The notes: generated by a model not told the origin, from the letters alone. Positions 1-7,330 are shown, counted from the first letter of the stretch. The stretch is DNA of 13,593 bases from an uncultured Rhodanobacteraceae bacterium (GCA_937902695.1 CALFNI010000383.1:1-13593); one strand, 5' to 3'. Numbers and translations are program-made.

Positions 1-587
1 TCGTTGAGCTCCGTCAGCAGGACGACGAACAGCAGCAGCGCCGCGCCGTGCGCCGGCACGGGCTTGCCGTCCGGCAGCACGAGCAGGTAGGCGAGATGGC
101 TGAGCCCGAACACCATCGTCATCAGGCCCCAGTGGATCGTGCCTGCCGCGCGCAGGAAATCCTTCGTGTCGCCGCGCAGCACCATGCGCATCGCGATCCA
201 GAGGAACGCCCAGACCGGGACGAAGATCAGGAACATGTTGTACCAGTGCAAACCGATCCAGAGGTATTGCAGCGGCACGCACAGGTAGGCCCAGAACAGC
301 ACGCGCCGGTCGGCACGGCGCGTCGGGATCAGCGAGAGATATTCCTTCAGCGCGAGGAACGACAGCACCGCGAAGAACGCGATCGCGACGCTGCGCCGGA
401 ACGAGATCGCGACGGCGAAGACGAACACCAGCACCCACCACGAGTTGACGCGCGCCGCGAGCTCGGCGTGCCGCGTCGCATCACCGCGACGCATCCAGGC
501 GACGACGCCGGTTGCGACGACGAGCAGCGCGACGATCGCGCCGAGCGTGCACAGCACGCTTGCCGGGATCCAGAGATGCAGCTGCAT
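1..587 (-). CDS. Phosphatidate cytidylyltransferase, YnbB/CdsA-like (C-terminus cut by window edge)
   Basis: This is the first 195 codons of a polytopic membrane protein read leftward from an ATG at 587; the frame is open to base 1, so the C-terminus lies outside. The translation is rich in membrane segments (about residues 8-30, 51-62, 67-80, 97-112, 117-137, 151-171, 183-193). It carries blocks I associate with YnbB-type CDP-diglyceride synthases: 'LALKEYLSLIPTRRADRR' (79-95), 'YLCVPLQYLWIG' (101-112) and 'AAGTIHWGLMTMVFGLSH' (147-164). The family makes CDP-diacylglycerol from phosphatidate and CTP in the inner membrane. The family's C-terminal catalytic signature would lie outside the window. 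No strong ribosome binding site is seen before the ATG. Family membership is recognised from sequence; the exact substrate is inferred. Confidence 0.85.
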   Translation of the reverse strand, partial: MQLHLWIPASVLCTLGAIVALLVVATGVVAWMRRGDATRHAELAARVNSWWVLVFVFAVAISFRRSVAIAFFAVLSFLALKEYLSLIPTRRADRRVLFWAYLCVPLQYLWIGLHWYNMFLIFVPVWAFLWIAMRMVLRGDTKDFLRAAGTIHWGLMTMVFGLSHLAYLLVLPDGKPVPAHGAALLLFVVLLTELN

Positions 588-611
588 GGTTGATCGCCCG
601 TTCCCCACTTT

Positions 612-690
612 GTCGTTCCCGCGAAAGCGGGAACCCAGCGCCTGCGTCATCGTCGCCCGGGTGCTGGGTCCCCGCTTTCGCGGGGACGAC
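612..690. repeat. REP-like inverted repeat of two GAAA-loop hairpins
   Basis: Two 28-base arms, 612-639 and 663-690, are inverted copies matching at 26 of 28 positions around a 23-base centre. Each arm is itself a hairpin with a CCCGC/GCGGG stem and a GAAA (GNRA) tetraloop. The two mismatches between arms fall at one paired position: T617 with A632 in the left hairpin becomes C with G in the right, so both small hairpins stay paired. This resembles the abundant proteobacterial 'TTCCCGCGAAAGCGGGAA' REP family. It sits between two divergent genes. No second copy is visible in the window. Confidence 0.8.
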
Positions 691-705
691 GGAAATCTAG
701 CAGAC

Positions 706-735
706 TTGGCGGCGCCTGCTCCACGACGTTACATT
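706..735 (+). promoter_or_regulatory. Weak candidate promoter for the MetX-family gene
   Basis: TTGGCG (706-711) and TACATT (730-735) are 18 bases apart and lie 30 bases upstream of the ATG at 765. Each hexamer only partly matches the sigma-70 consensus, so this is tentative. Confidence 0.25.
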
Positions 736-764
736 CCGCGTCGCAGCTGACTACGAAGTCGCTA

Positions 765-1883
765 ATGCCCGACGCCCGCCGCTATTTCGACCTGCCCTCG
801 CCGTTCGCGTTCAAGCGCGGCGGCGCGCTCGTGGGCGCGACGCTCGCGTACGAAACATGGGGCACGCTCGACGACGCGCGCGGCAACGCGGTCTTCATCC
901 TGACCGGCCTCTCGCCGAGCGCGCACGCGGCCTCGAACGCCGAGGATCCGTCGCCGGGCTGGTGGGAAGACATGATCGGCCCCGGCAAGTACATCGACAC
1001 GAACCGCTGGTTCGTCATCTGCGCGAACACGCTCGGCTCGTGCAAGGGCTCGACCGGGCCCGCATCGACGAATCCGGCCACCGGCGAGCTCTATCGCCTC
1101 GACTTTCCGGATCTCACGCTCGAGGACGTCGCCAACGCGAGCTTCGCGCTGGTACGCGGCCTCGGCATCGAAAGACTCGCCTGCCTCATCGGCAACTCGA
1201 TGGGCGGCATGAGCGCGCTGGCTTACCTCGTGCAGCATGCAGGCTCGACGCGCTCGCACATCAGCATTTCGACGGCGCCGCAGGCGCAGCCGTTCGCGAT
1301 CGCGATCCGCTCGCTGCAGCGCGAGGCGATCCGGCTCGATCCGAACTGGAAGCTCGGCCACTACGACGACGCGCACTATCCCGAAGCCGGCATGTCGATC
1401 GCGCGCAAGCTCGGCGTCATCACCTACCGTTCGGCGATGGAATGGGTCGGCCGCTTCGCGCGCATCCGGCTCGACTCGGGCGAGCGCGAGGAGGAGCCGT
1501 TCGCGGTCGAGTTCCAGATCGAGTCGTACCTCGCCGGGCACGCGCGGCGCTTCGTGCGGAGTTTCGATCCGAACAGCTATCTCTACCTCTCGCGCGCCAG
1601 CGACTGGTTCGACATCGGCGAATACGCCGGCGGCAACGTCGCCAGGGCGCTCGCGGCCATCCATCTGGAGCGCGCCTGCGTGATCGGCGTCAGCACCGAC
1701 ATCCTGTTTCCTCTGACGCAGCAGCAGCAGATCGCCGACGGCTTGCGCACCGGCGGCGCCGAGGTCGATTTCGTGGCGCTGGACAGCCCGCAGGGGCACG
1801 ATTCGTTCCTCGTCGACATTTCGCGGTTCGGCGAGGCCGTCGCGCGACTGCTGGCGAGCCTGCAAGGCATGCCTATAAAATAG
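765..1883 (+). CDS. metX: MetX-family O-acyltransferase, probably serine O-succinyltransferase (CysE2-like)
   Basis: A 372-residue alpha/beta-hydrolase acyltransferase. The nucleophile elbow is GNSMGG (143-148, Ser145); the other likely triad residues are Asp312 in 'STDILFP' and His345 in 'QGHDSF'. The N-terminal 'LPSPFAFKRGG' and 'GLSPSAHAA' blocks, and 'GWWEDMIGPGK', fit the MetX family. Family members transfer an acyl group from acetyl- or succinyl-CoA to homoserine or serine. This sequence reads closest to the subgroup characterised in Xanthomonadales as L-serine O-succinyltransferase, which feeds cysteine synthesis, rather than classical homoserine acetyltransferase; that choice is an inference. 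The next gene, 51 bases on, is a cysteine dioxygenase, which suits a cysteine role. The start fits the family N-terminus, but no clear ribosome binding site precedes it. Confidence 0.9.
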   Translation: MPDARRYFDLPSPFAFKRGGALVGATLAYETWGTLDDARGNAVFILTGLSPSAHAASNAEDPSPGWWEDMIGPGKYIDTNRWFVICANTLGSCKGSTGPASTNPATGELYRLDFPDLTLEDVANASFALVRGLGIERLACLIGNSMGGMSALAYLVQHAGSTRSHISISTAPQAQPFAIAIRSLQREAIRLDPNWKLGHYDDAHYPEAGMSIARKLGVITYRSAMEWVGRFARIRLDSGEREEEPFAVEFQIESYLAGHARRFVRSFDPNSYLYLSRASDWFDIGEYAGGNVARALAAIHLERACVIGVSTDILFPLTQQQQIADGLRTGGAEVDFVALDSPQGHDSFLVDISRFGEAVARLLASLQGMPIK

Positions 1884-1934
1884 GCTGGCGGCCCCCGGTT
1901 CGGGCGCCGCCCGCTCCCAGAGGCAGGGTCGATC

Positions 1935-2513
1935 ATGCTGACGCTCGATTTCCCCGGTTCCCGCCGTCTCGTCGACGCGCTGGACGCCGCCGTCGGCGAG
2001 CGCGAGGAAACCGCGATCACCGAGGCGCTGCGCACGACGCTGTGCCGCCTCATGCGCGCAAAAGACGTCGCATTGCCCGACTGCTGCTTCGAGCGCGCCA
2101 GCGATCACTACGCGCGGCGCGAGCTCTATCGCAGCGAGGATCTAGACTACAGCGGCATCGCGATGACCCGGGGCCCCGGCCAGGGCACGCCGATCCATGA
2201 TCACGCCGGCATGTGGTGCGTCGAGGGCGTCTGGGCCGGCACGCTCGAGATCACGCCGTACGAGCTCGTCGAGCAGCGCGACGGGAAATACCGCTTCGAG
2301 CCGCGCGGCACGATGAACGCGGGGCCGGGCTCGGCCGGCAGCCTGATTCCGCCGCACGAGTACCACACCATCCTGAATCCGAGCGATGAGGCGATCGCGG
2401 TGTCGCTGCACATCTATCGCGGCGCGATGACGTCGTGCGCCGTGTTCCGGCCGAACGGCGACGGCTGGTATGCGCGCGACCAGCGCCAGCTTTCGCTGGA
2501 TCGCACGCACTGA
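1935..2513 (+). CDS. Cysteine dioxygenase, type I family
   Basis: A 192-residue cupin of the CDO_I family, which oxidises cysteine (or a related thiol) to its sulfinate with non-haem iron and O2. The three-histidine iron site is visible: His88 and His90 in 'PIHDH' and His144 in 'PHEYHTI'. The Ser-x-His-x-Tyr relay of mammalian CDO is kept as Ser157-His159-Tyr161. Cys95 lies seven residues after the first ligand, the spacing of the Cys that crosslinks to Tyr157 in rat CDO. Arg66 in 'LYRSED' probably matches the substrate-carboxylate Arg60. These residues favour true cysteine dioxygenase over 3-mercaptopropionate dioxygenase. A purine-rich GAGGCAGGG lies upstream of the ATG. It probably shares a transcript with the upstream acyltransferase gene. 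Confidence 0.9.
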   Translation: MLTLDFPGSRRLVDALDAAVGEREETAITEALRTTLCRLMRAKDVALPDCCFERASDHYARRELYRSEDLDYSGIAMTRGPGQGTPIHDHAGMWCVEGVWAGTLEITPYELVEQRDGKYRFEPRGTMNAGPGSAGSLIPPHEYHTILNPSDEAIAVSLHIYRGAMTSCAVFRPNGDGWYARDQRQLSLDRTH

Positions 2514-2522
2514 GCGATCGCT

Positions 2523-2539
2523 TGCCGGGCACGCCGGCA
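2523..2539. terminator. GC-rich hairpin between convergent genes
   Basis: TGCCGG (2523-2528) and CCGGCA (2534-2539) form a perfect 6-bp stem with a 5-base loop. It lies in the 33-base gap between the convergent stops of the dioxygenase and the oxidoreductase. Position suggests a two-way terminator, but no T tract follows on either strand. Confidence 0.3.
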
Positions 2540-2546
2540 GTGCCGC

Positions 2547-3755
2547 TCAGCGAAGGCGCTCGAACGAAAGGAAACGCGCGAGCGGATGCGACTCGCGCAG
2601 GATCCTCTTCCGGATGAGCTTCGCGCCGACGACGCTGTAGGCGATGCCGTTGCCTCCGTACGCCATCGCGAAATGCACGCGCGGGCCGCGCTCCGGATGC
2701 GGTCCGAAGAACGGCAGGCCGTCGTCGGTCTCGGCGAACGTGCCGGCCCAGGAGAAGCCGGTTTCGATGTCGTCGCGCGCGAGCAGCTTCCGGAGCTTCC
2801 GGAGGAGCCGCGCAGCCTTCCGCGGCACGGCTCGATCGCGCTTCGCCGGGATATCGACGCGATCGTCCTCGCCGCCGACGATCAGCCGCGAATCGCCGGC
2901 GCTGCGCATGTAGAGATACGGCCGCCGCGATTCCCAGACCAGCGTGCGCCGCGCCCACGCCGGGAGATGCGCGATGGGCTCGGTCACCAGCACATATGAC
3001 GAGTGATCGCGTGCGACACGCTGGCGCAGGAACGTCGCCGATTCGTAGCCGCCGGCGACGACGACGTGCGCGCAGGCGACGCTCGCCTGGCGATCGGTGC
3101 GCACGACGACGCGGCGGCTGCCCGCCTCGATCGCGGTGACCTCGGTGCGATCGAAGACGCCGGTGCCCTTGCGCGCGAGCGCTTGCAGGATGCCGAGCGC
3201 GGTGCGGTACGGATCGATCTCGGCCGCGACGTGCGTCAGCAGCGCGGCCGATGCATCGATGCCGAAGCGTTCGCGAAGCGCGTCGCGCTCGAGAATGTCG
3301 AGCGAGAATCCGTGCGCGACGCGTCGCTCGCCTTCCTCGCGAACGGCGCCTGCATGCCAGGGCCAGCTCGCGTAGTAGAGGCTCTCGGCGCGTCGATACG
3401 CCGAGCCCGGCACGCGCCGCGCGATGTCGCCGAGCTCGTCGATCGCGACCTCGCATGCCTTCAGCATCGCCACGGCCTTGCGCTCGCCGTAGCGGCCCGC
3501 GATGCCGACGAGGCCGGGATCGATCTCGTACTGGATCAGCGCCGTGCTCGCCGCCGTGCTTCCCCAGCCCGCGTCGCGCTTGTCGAGCACGACGACGTCG
3601 AGGCCGGCATCGGCCAGCTCGCGCGCGATCAGTGCCCCGGTGATGCCGGCGCCGATCACGGCGACATCGCACTCGATATCGCTGTCGAGCGGCGGGAACG
3701 CAGCGACGAGCCCGTCCCTGACCGTCCAGTAGGGGTAACCGCTCTTGAGGTCCAT
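2547..3755 (-). CDS. FAD-dependent oxidoreductase, DAO (glycine/D-amino-acid oxidase) family
   Basis: A 402-residue flavoprotein. The Rossmann FAD-binding motif GAGITG (35-40) follows a beta strand, and the ribose-binding acid is probably Asp58 in 'VVVLDKR'. The C-terminal 'AMAYGGNGIAYS' (364-374) is the usual DAO-family closing FAD contact. The family oxidises amines or amino acids; the substrate here cannot be told. The start is set at the ATG at 3755, giving 'MDLKSGYPYW', which fits related proteins, with GAGG just upstream. The same frame continues 13 codons further to a GTG at 3794, which looks less likely. It converges on the cysteine dioxygenase gene, so it is not in that operon. Confidence 0.85.
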   Translation of the reverse strand: MDLKSGYPYWTVRDGLVAAFPPLDSDIECDVAVIGAGITGALIARELADAGLDVVVLDKRDAGWGSTAASTALIQYEIDPGLVGIAGRYGERKAVAMLKACEVAIDELGDIARRVPGSAYRRAESLYYASWPWHAGAVREEGERRVAHGFSLDILERDALRERFGIDASAALLTHVAAEIDPYRTALGILQALARKGTGVFDRTEVTAIEAGSRRVVVRTDRQASVACAHVVVAGGYESATFLRQRVARDHSSYVLVTEPIAHLPAWARRTLVWESRRPYLYMRSAGDSRLIVGGEDDRVDIPAKRDRAVPRKAARLLRKLRKLLARDDIETGFSWAGTFAETDDGLPFFGPHPERGPRVHFAMAYGGNGIAYSVVGAKLIRKRILRESHPLARFLSFERLR

Positions 3756-3858
3756 CGTCCTCGCCCGATCGTCCGCGCAGCACGCACTATTCACGGAGCG
3801 GGTGAAGATGCGTTGAATCCCCCGAACGGCGCGAATACGCAGGAGCCGGCCCGTGAAC

Positions 3859-3864
3859 TATACT
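3859..3864 (+). promoter_or_regulatory. Candidate -10 box for tRNA-Leu
   Basis: TATACT lies 51 bases before the tRNA and is followed by a GC-rich stretch (GCGGCCCCG) near the expected start site. Such GC-rich discriminators are typical of stringently controlled stable-RNA promoters. No convincing -35 hexamer is seen at the right distance. Confidence 0.4.
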
Positions 3865-3915
3865 TCGCGGCCCCGACGGTCCCCGCGCAGCCGCGCGAGC
3901 GGCCGTACCGCACGA

Positions 3916-4002
3916 GCCGAAGTGGCGGAACTGGTAGACGCGCCGGACTCAAAATCCGGTTCTGGCGACAGAGTGTGGGTTCGATTCCCACCTTCGGCAC
4001 CA
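3916..4002 (+). tRNA. tRNA-Leu (anticodon CAA)
   Basis: An 87-base tRNA. The 7-bp acceptor stem GCCGAAG (3916-3922) pairs with CTTCGGC (3992-3998), followed by discriminator A and an encoded CCA (4000-4002). The anticodon arm is CCGGA-CTCAAAA-TCCGG with anticodon CAA at 3950-3952, reading UUG codons. The T arm contains GGTTCGATTCC, and a long variable arm, typical of class II tRNAs such as tRNA-Leu, lies between the anticodon and T arms. It stands alone, with no other tRNA gene nearby. Confidence 0.97.
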
Positions 4003-4023
4003 CGCGACATTCGCTGATGTTTG

Positions 4024-4073
4024 CCTTCGACCGCCGAAGGCTCCAACTCGCGCGAGCGCCTCTTTCGAGGTGC
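4024..4073 (+). terminator. Possible terminator hairpins downstream of tRNA-Leu
   Basis: Two short hairpins follow the tRNA: CCTTCG/CGAAGG (4024-4029 with 4035-4040, loop ACCGC) and a 7-bp stem with one G-T pair and a TTTC loop (4056-4073). Neither has a clear T tract, so intrinsic termination is uncertain. Confidence 0.3.
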
Positions 4074-4124
4074 ACCGGCGTCCGCGGAACGCAGTGCCGC
4101 GTGAAACGGCCTTATTTTTCTGCC

Positions 4125-4130
4125 TAAAAT
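4125..4130 (+). promoter_or_regulatory. Candidate -10 box for the methyltransferase gene
   Basis: TAAAAT lies 30 bases before the ATG at 4160, within an unusually AT-rich patch for this window. The -35 position holds only TGAAAC, a poor match, so this is tentative. Confidence 0.3.
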
Positions 4131-4159
4131 AGGTCCGAGCCCCGCGGACGACCTCGATA

Positions 4160-5182
4160 ATGGCTGCGCCACTCTCTCTCGAATCCGTTGCCTGCGATCT
4201 CTGCAATCACGACGATGCGGAACTCCTCGTCGTCAAGCTCGGCTTCCACGTGGTTCGCTGCCGCAACTGCTCGCTCGTCTACGTCAACCCGCGACCCAAG
4301 CTCGAGGCGCTGTCCGCGCAATACGAGGTCGGCTCGTTCTTCGAGCACCAGGTGACGCGTGCGAACGACGAATCGTGGCGCCCCGAGGCGCAGGCGCGCC
4401 TCGAGCTCATCAACCGGCTGCATCCGACGCGCGGCGCGCTGCTCGACGTGGGGTGCAGCGCGGGCTGGTTCATGAGCGTCGCGCAGGAGGCGGGATGGAA
4501 AGTCTCCGGCATCGATGTCAGCGCGCCGGCGATCGGTTACTCGAAGTCGCGCGGCTTCGATGCCAAGGTTGCAACGCTCGACGACCATGGCTTCGCGCCC
4601 GGCAGCTTCGACGTCATCACCATGTTCGATTGCATCGAACACATGCCCTCGCCGATGCGGGCGCTGCAGGCGGTCCGCACGCTGCTGGCACCCGGCGGCA
4701 TCGTCATGATCACGACGCCGAACGTCGATGGATTCTTCCCGCGTCTCACCTATCGGATCCTCGCCCGGCCGTTCGGCGCCTGGGATCATCCGGGGCCGCC
4801 CGGCCATATCTACCAGTTCGGCATGCGCACGATGTCCGCGGCACTGGAGCGCAGCGGCTTCGCGGTCATCGACGGCCGCACGACGCAGATCCCGCTCGAC
4901 TTCTCGGTGGGTGCGCTCGAGGACTCGATCGTCGACGCGCTGAAGGGCACGGGGCGGCGCGGCACCGTCGCGCCCGCGATGCCGGGCGCGGCGGAGTCCG
5001 GAACGGCGACCGGAACCGCCTCCACGCGGCCGCGCGTCCCGACGCCCGTGCGCGTGATGCGCCGCCTGGTGCGCGGCGTCGGCGGCGTCGTCGCCTGGGT
5101 CATCGCCGGCTCCGTGTCGCCGACATCGCAGCTGTTCGGCAAGGGCGATTCGATGCTGATCGTGGCACGCGCTGCCGCCTGA
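4160..5182 (+). CDS. Class I SAM-dependent methyltransferase with N-terminal zinc-ribbon
   Basis: A 340-residue protein. Two CxxC pairs (Cys12/Cys15 and Cys34/Cys37) form a likely zinc ribbon. The Rossmann methyltransferase core follows: motif I 'LLDVGCSAGWF' (94-104), the ribose-binding acid Asp119 in 'GIDVS', and 'FDVITMFDCIEHMPSP' (150-165), typical of the UbiE/Methyltransf_23 group. Residues about 262-295 are a Gly/Ala/Pro/Thr-rich linker. The C-terminus has a basic stretch 'VRVMRRLVRG' and then a hydrophobic segment (about 308-318) that could touch a membrane. Similar proteins often sit in sugar or lipid modification loci, but no partner is nearby and the substrate is unknown. Its gene lies downstream of tRNA-Leu and converges on the next minus-strand gene. 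Confidence 0.85.
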   Translation: MAAPLSLESVACDLCNHDDAELLVVKLGFHVVRCRNCSLVYVNPRPKLEALSAQYEVGSFFEHQVTRANDESWRPEAQARLELINRLHPTRGALLDVGCSAGWFMSVAQEAGWKVSGIDVSAPAIGYSKSRGFDAKVATLDDHGFAPGSFDVITMFDCIEHMPSPMRALQAVRTLLAPGGIVMITTPNVDGFFPRLTYRILARPFGAWDHPGPPGHIYQFGMRTMSAALERSGFAVIDGRTTQIPLDFSVGALEDSIVDALKGTGRRGTVAPAMPGAAESGTATGTASTRPRVPTPVRVMRRLVRGVGGVVAWVIAGSVSPTSQLFGKGDSMLIVARAAA

Positions 5183-5288
5183 GCGGCTGCGCTTCGCGGC
5201 TCGGCAGGATGGCAGCCTCCGGTGCGCGCGGGGAACGAAGCGCATCCGATCGTGCGGAACCGACGAGAGCACGCGACGGATGAAGCGC

Positions 5289-5917
5289 CTAGAGCTTCTC
5301 TTCGAATTGCTCGCCCGATCTCTCGCAGCGCGATGCCGGCTGCACGTTCGGATCTTGCTTTCTCGCGATCCAAAGTCGTCGTAGACCGAGCAGTAGCAGA
5401 TCGTCATGTCGATGCGATCCTGCGCCGCGAAGAACGCCCTCGCCTGCGCCATGTCGGTCAGGTGCAGCGCATCGATCGTCGTCTCGCGGTTCGTGCTCGG
5501 CGGCAGCACGCGGCCGTAGATCTGACTGTAGGTCGCCGGGACGGCGACGTCGCCCAGGAGCGCGCGAAACAGTTCGCGCCAGTGGTGCACGGGTTTGCCG
5601 TCGAGCGTCACCTCGACGCTTTCGATGCGCGCCGGCCCGACGCCGTCGTTGCCGATCTGCCACGTGTAGCCGCGGCTTTCGCCCGCATCGTCGATCGCGT
5701 AGCCGATCGACACGTACGGCCAGACGCTCGCGCGCGACTGGCTCTGCATGAGACGGGTCTGCTCGTTCATGAGCCGCGCCTGATAGGCGCTGAGCGACAG
5801 CGCGAGAAAGCTGGTGGCGAGGGCGACGATGCTGCCGAGCTCCGTGATCCGCGCGCGCCTGCTCTCGCTGCGCTCGCGCGCGGGCTCGGAAGGCTCGTTC
5901 TCTTCGTGCGAATCCAT
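5289..5917 (-). pseudogene. Small membrane-anchored protein of unknown function, frameshifted near its C-terminus
   Basis: Read from the ATG at 5917, preceded by GAGG at suitable spacing. The product has a polar N-terminus, one membrane helix (about 27-45) and then 'QARLMNEQTRLMQSQSRASV', a short Gln-rich helical linker, before a soluble beta-rich domain beginning 'VWPYVSIGY'. The frame is coding to 'CYCSVYDDF' (174-182). At the AAA run at 5372-5374 the coding signal moves by one base into the frame giving 'WIARKQDPNVQPASRCE', which ends at 5289. The 629-base span lacks exactly one base of being in frame: TTTT instead of TTT on the coding strand would give an intact 209-residue protein. This could be a real mutation or a sequencing error. 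Function is not recognised; similar small Q-rich anchored proteins are annotated as hypothetical. Confidence 0.65.
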
Positions 5918-5993
5918 CGGTCGCGTCCTCGTACGGCGTCGCCGATATCGTACCGGCGACGGCGCATGCGGCGCGAGTCGGGCCGCGTGCGCG

Positions 5994-6204
5994 TCAGATG
6001 CGCATGCGCTCTGCGCGCAGCGTCGCGAGCGTTGACTCGTAGTCCGGCGAGTCGACCGGCGACGTGATCACGCCGACCCAGCGCCGCGACGAGCGCGCGC
6101 AGCGCGCGCGTCTCGTCCTGCGCGGCGCGCAGCGAGAGCTCGTACGCGGCGACCTTCTGCGGAAGCGAAAGCTCGGAGAAGTCCATGCCCGGGAGCCTCG
6201 CCAT
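5994..6204 (-). pseudogene. Small helical protein of unknown function, frameshifted mid-gene
   Basis: The first half, read from the ATG at 6204 (or 6186, which has GAGG upstream), gives 'MDFSELSLPQKVAAYELSLR' and continues to 'RALVAAL', a leucine/alanine-rich helix. At the CCC run at 6077-6079 the G/C-third-position signal moves to another frame, which reads 'VGVITSPVDSPDYESTLATL' and stops at 5994. The original frame beyond that point loses the codon bias and becomes Arg-rich. The span has one base too many: GG instead of GGG on the coding strand would restore a 69-residue protein. It lies 76 bases upstream of the membrane-anchored gene, on the same strand, so the two may be co-transcribed. 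I do not recognise the family. Confidence 0.5.
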
Positions 6205-6367
6205 TCGCCTTTCGGCGCGGCGTCGATCGACTCTCGCCGGTACCGGGGAAAATCCCTCAAGGCAATCTTATGAAAACGTGAAATCCGCGGAATCTTCGTG
6301 ACGGATTCGCGATTGCGCGACGAGCCGGCTTGCCGCGGACACGGTGTTCTTGCGAACGTGCGGGCGC

Positions 6368-6757
6368 ATGGAGACACGGCGATTCACGGTGGTTTACGCG
6401 GACGACGACGAGCTCATTCGTGCGGCCGTGGTCGACCTCCTGACATCCGCGAATATCGACGTCCACGCCTGCACCGACGGCGACGAGGCGCTCGCGCTCT
6501 GCGTGCAGATGGAACCCGACGCCGTGCTGCTCGACCTCAACATGCCGGAGCTGAACGGCCTGCAGGTCGCGCGGCAGCTCCGCGCGCGCGAGGCGTCGAA
6601 GTCGCTCCGCCTCGTCGCCATGACGGGACGCGGCTCGTGGGAACTGCGCAAGAAGGCATTCGACGCGGGCTTCAACGAGTTCCTGACCAAGCCCGCCACG
6701 CGCGAGCTCATTCTCGACGCGCTGCGCGCGCCGCGACCAGTACTGCGCACCGGTTAG
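6368..6757 (+). CDS. Single-domain response regulator (receiver only)
   Basis: A 129-residue CheY-like receiver with no output domain. The acidic pair is Asp12/Asp13 in 'YADDDE', the phospho-acceptor is Asp56 in 'VLLDLNMP', and the switch Thr86 and Lys108 ('TKPAT') are in place, so it should be phosphorylated. The ATG at 6368 is chosen because it places the first beta strand directly after the start; a GTG at 6344 in the same frame would add eight residues. No histidine kinase lies in the window, so it is an orphan or is served from elsewhere. Its stop codon overlaps that of the convergent DUF302 gene. Single-domain regulators act by protein contact or phosphorelay; its partner is unknown. 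Confidence 0.88.
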   Translation: METRRFTVVYADDDELIRAAVVDLLTSANIDVHACTDGDEALALCVQMEPDAVLLDLNMPELNGLQVARQLRAREASKSLRLVAMTGRGSWELRKKAFDAGFNEFLTKPATRELILDALRAPRPVLRTG

Positions 6758-7167
6758 CCGCGCGACGCGGCGGCGGCCGCCGCGATCAGCGCGGCAGCGC
6801 CCATGATGTTCCGTTCGAGCGCATCGGGCAGCGCGTGGCGGCTTGCGATGTAGGCCGGATCGTTGTGCGCGATCCAGGTCGCGCCGTCGGCGTCTTCCCA
6901 GACGAGCGCTTTCAGCGGCAGATCGAGGCCGACCGTCGGCGACGCGGCGAGGAGAGGCGTCCCGCTGCTCGGATTGCCGAAGATCACGAGCTGCTCCGGG
7001 CGAAGCGCAAGACCTTCCGCGGCGGCGTCGGCGGCGAAATCGATGCGCGCGAACAGGCGCAGGCCATGTTGCGCGATCAGCGCGACGAGCCGTTCGACCG
7101 TCGCGCCGACGTCATGCGTCGATCGTATCCGCACGACGCTGTTCGATGCTGCATCAGGAATCGCCAT
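6754..7167 (-). CDS. DUF302 domain protein
   Basis: A 137-residue protein. 'RIRSTHDVGATVERLVALI' (14-32), 'LFARIDFAADAA' (38-49), 'LVIFGNPSSGTPLL' (60-73) and 'LPLKALVWED' (83-92) match the DUF302 fold, a small cytosolic or periplasmic domain of unknown biochemical role. No signal peptide is visible. The ATG at 7167 has a good ribosome binding site (GGGAGAA, 4 bases away); an in-frame start at 7203 looks weaker. The C-terminus is a run of alanines (about residues 124-134). It converges on the response regulator, and the two coding regions share the four bases TTAG at 6754-6757. Confidence 0.85.
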   Translation of the reverse strand: MAIPDAASNSVVRIRSTHDVGATVERLVALIAQHGLRLFARIDFAADAAAEGLALRPEQLVIFGNPSSGTPLLAASPTVGLDLPLKALVWEDADGATWIAHNDPAYIASRHALPDALERNIMGAAALIAAAAAASRG

Positions 7168-7330
7168 GGCGTTCTCCCGGATCGGTCGAAGATTAACAGG
7201 CACGGCCGACGAGTGGCTCGAGGTTCAGCTCGGTCGACTTAGTCTCGCGGCATCGTCACGGAGGATCGCTCATGCGCGGCAAGACGTCGAAGCAACTCGC
7301 TGCGATCTCCCGGCCCGGAATCGTCTCGCC

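Noticed and set aside
765..1883. Naming the MetX-family gene homoserine O-acetyltransferase outright
   Set aside because: The sequence reads closer to the serine O-succinyltransferase subgroup, and the cysteine dioxygenase neighbour fits that better; the substrate is left open.
762..2108. Long minus-strand open frame of about 448 codons opposite the acyltransferase and dioxygenase
   Set aside because: Arg/Ala/Asp-rich translation with no domain; it is the antisense shadow of two well-supported genes, as expected at high GC.
5370..5380. Programmed -1 frameshifting in the membrane-anchored gene
   Set aside because: No X-XXY-YYZ slippery heptamer is present; a single-base loss in the short T run (coding strand) explains the break more simply.
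4124..5917. Minus-strand open frame of 597 codons as one large protein
   Set aside because: Only the first 182 codons look coding; the rest runs through a frameshift and then opposite the methyltransferase gene.
5994..6377. Minus-strand 127-codon frame starting at 6377 as a gene
   Set aside because: Its first 100 or so residues are Arg/Ser-rich shadow sequence; only its last 27 codons belong to a gene, joined by a frameshift from the frame starting at 6204.
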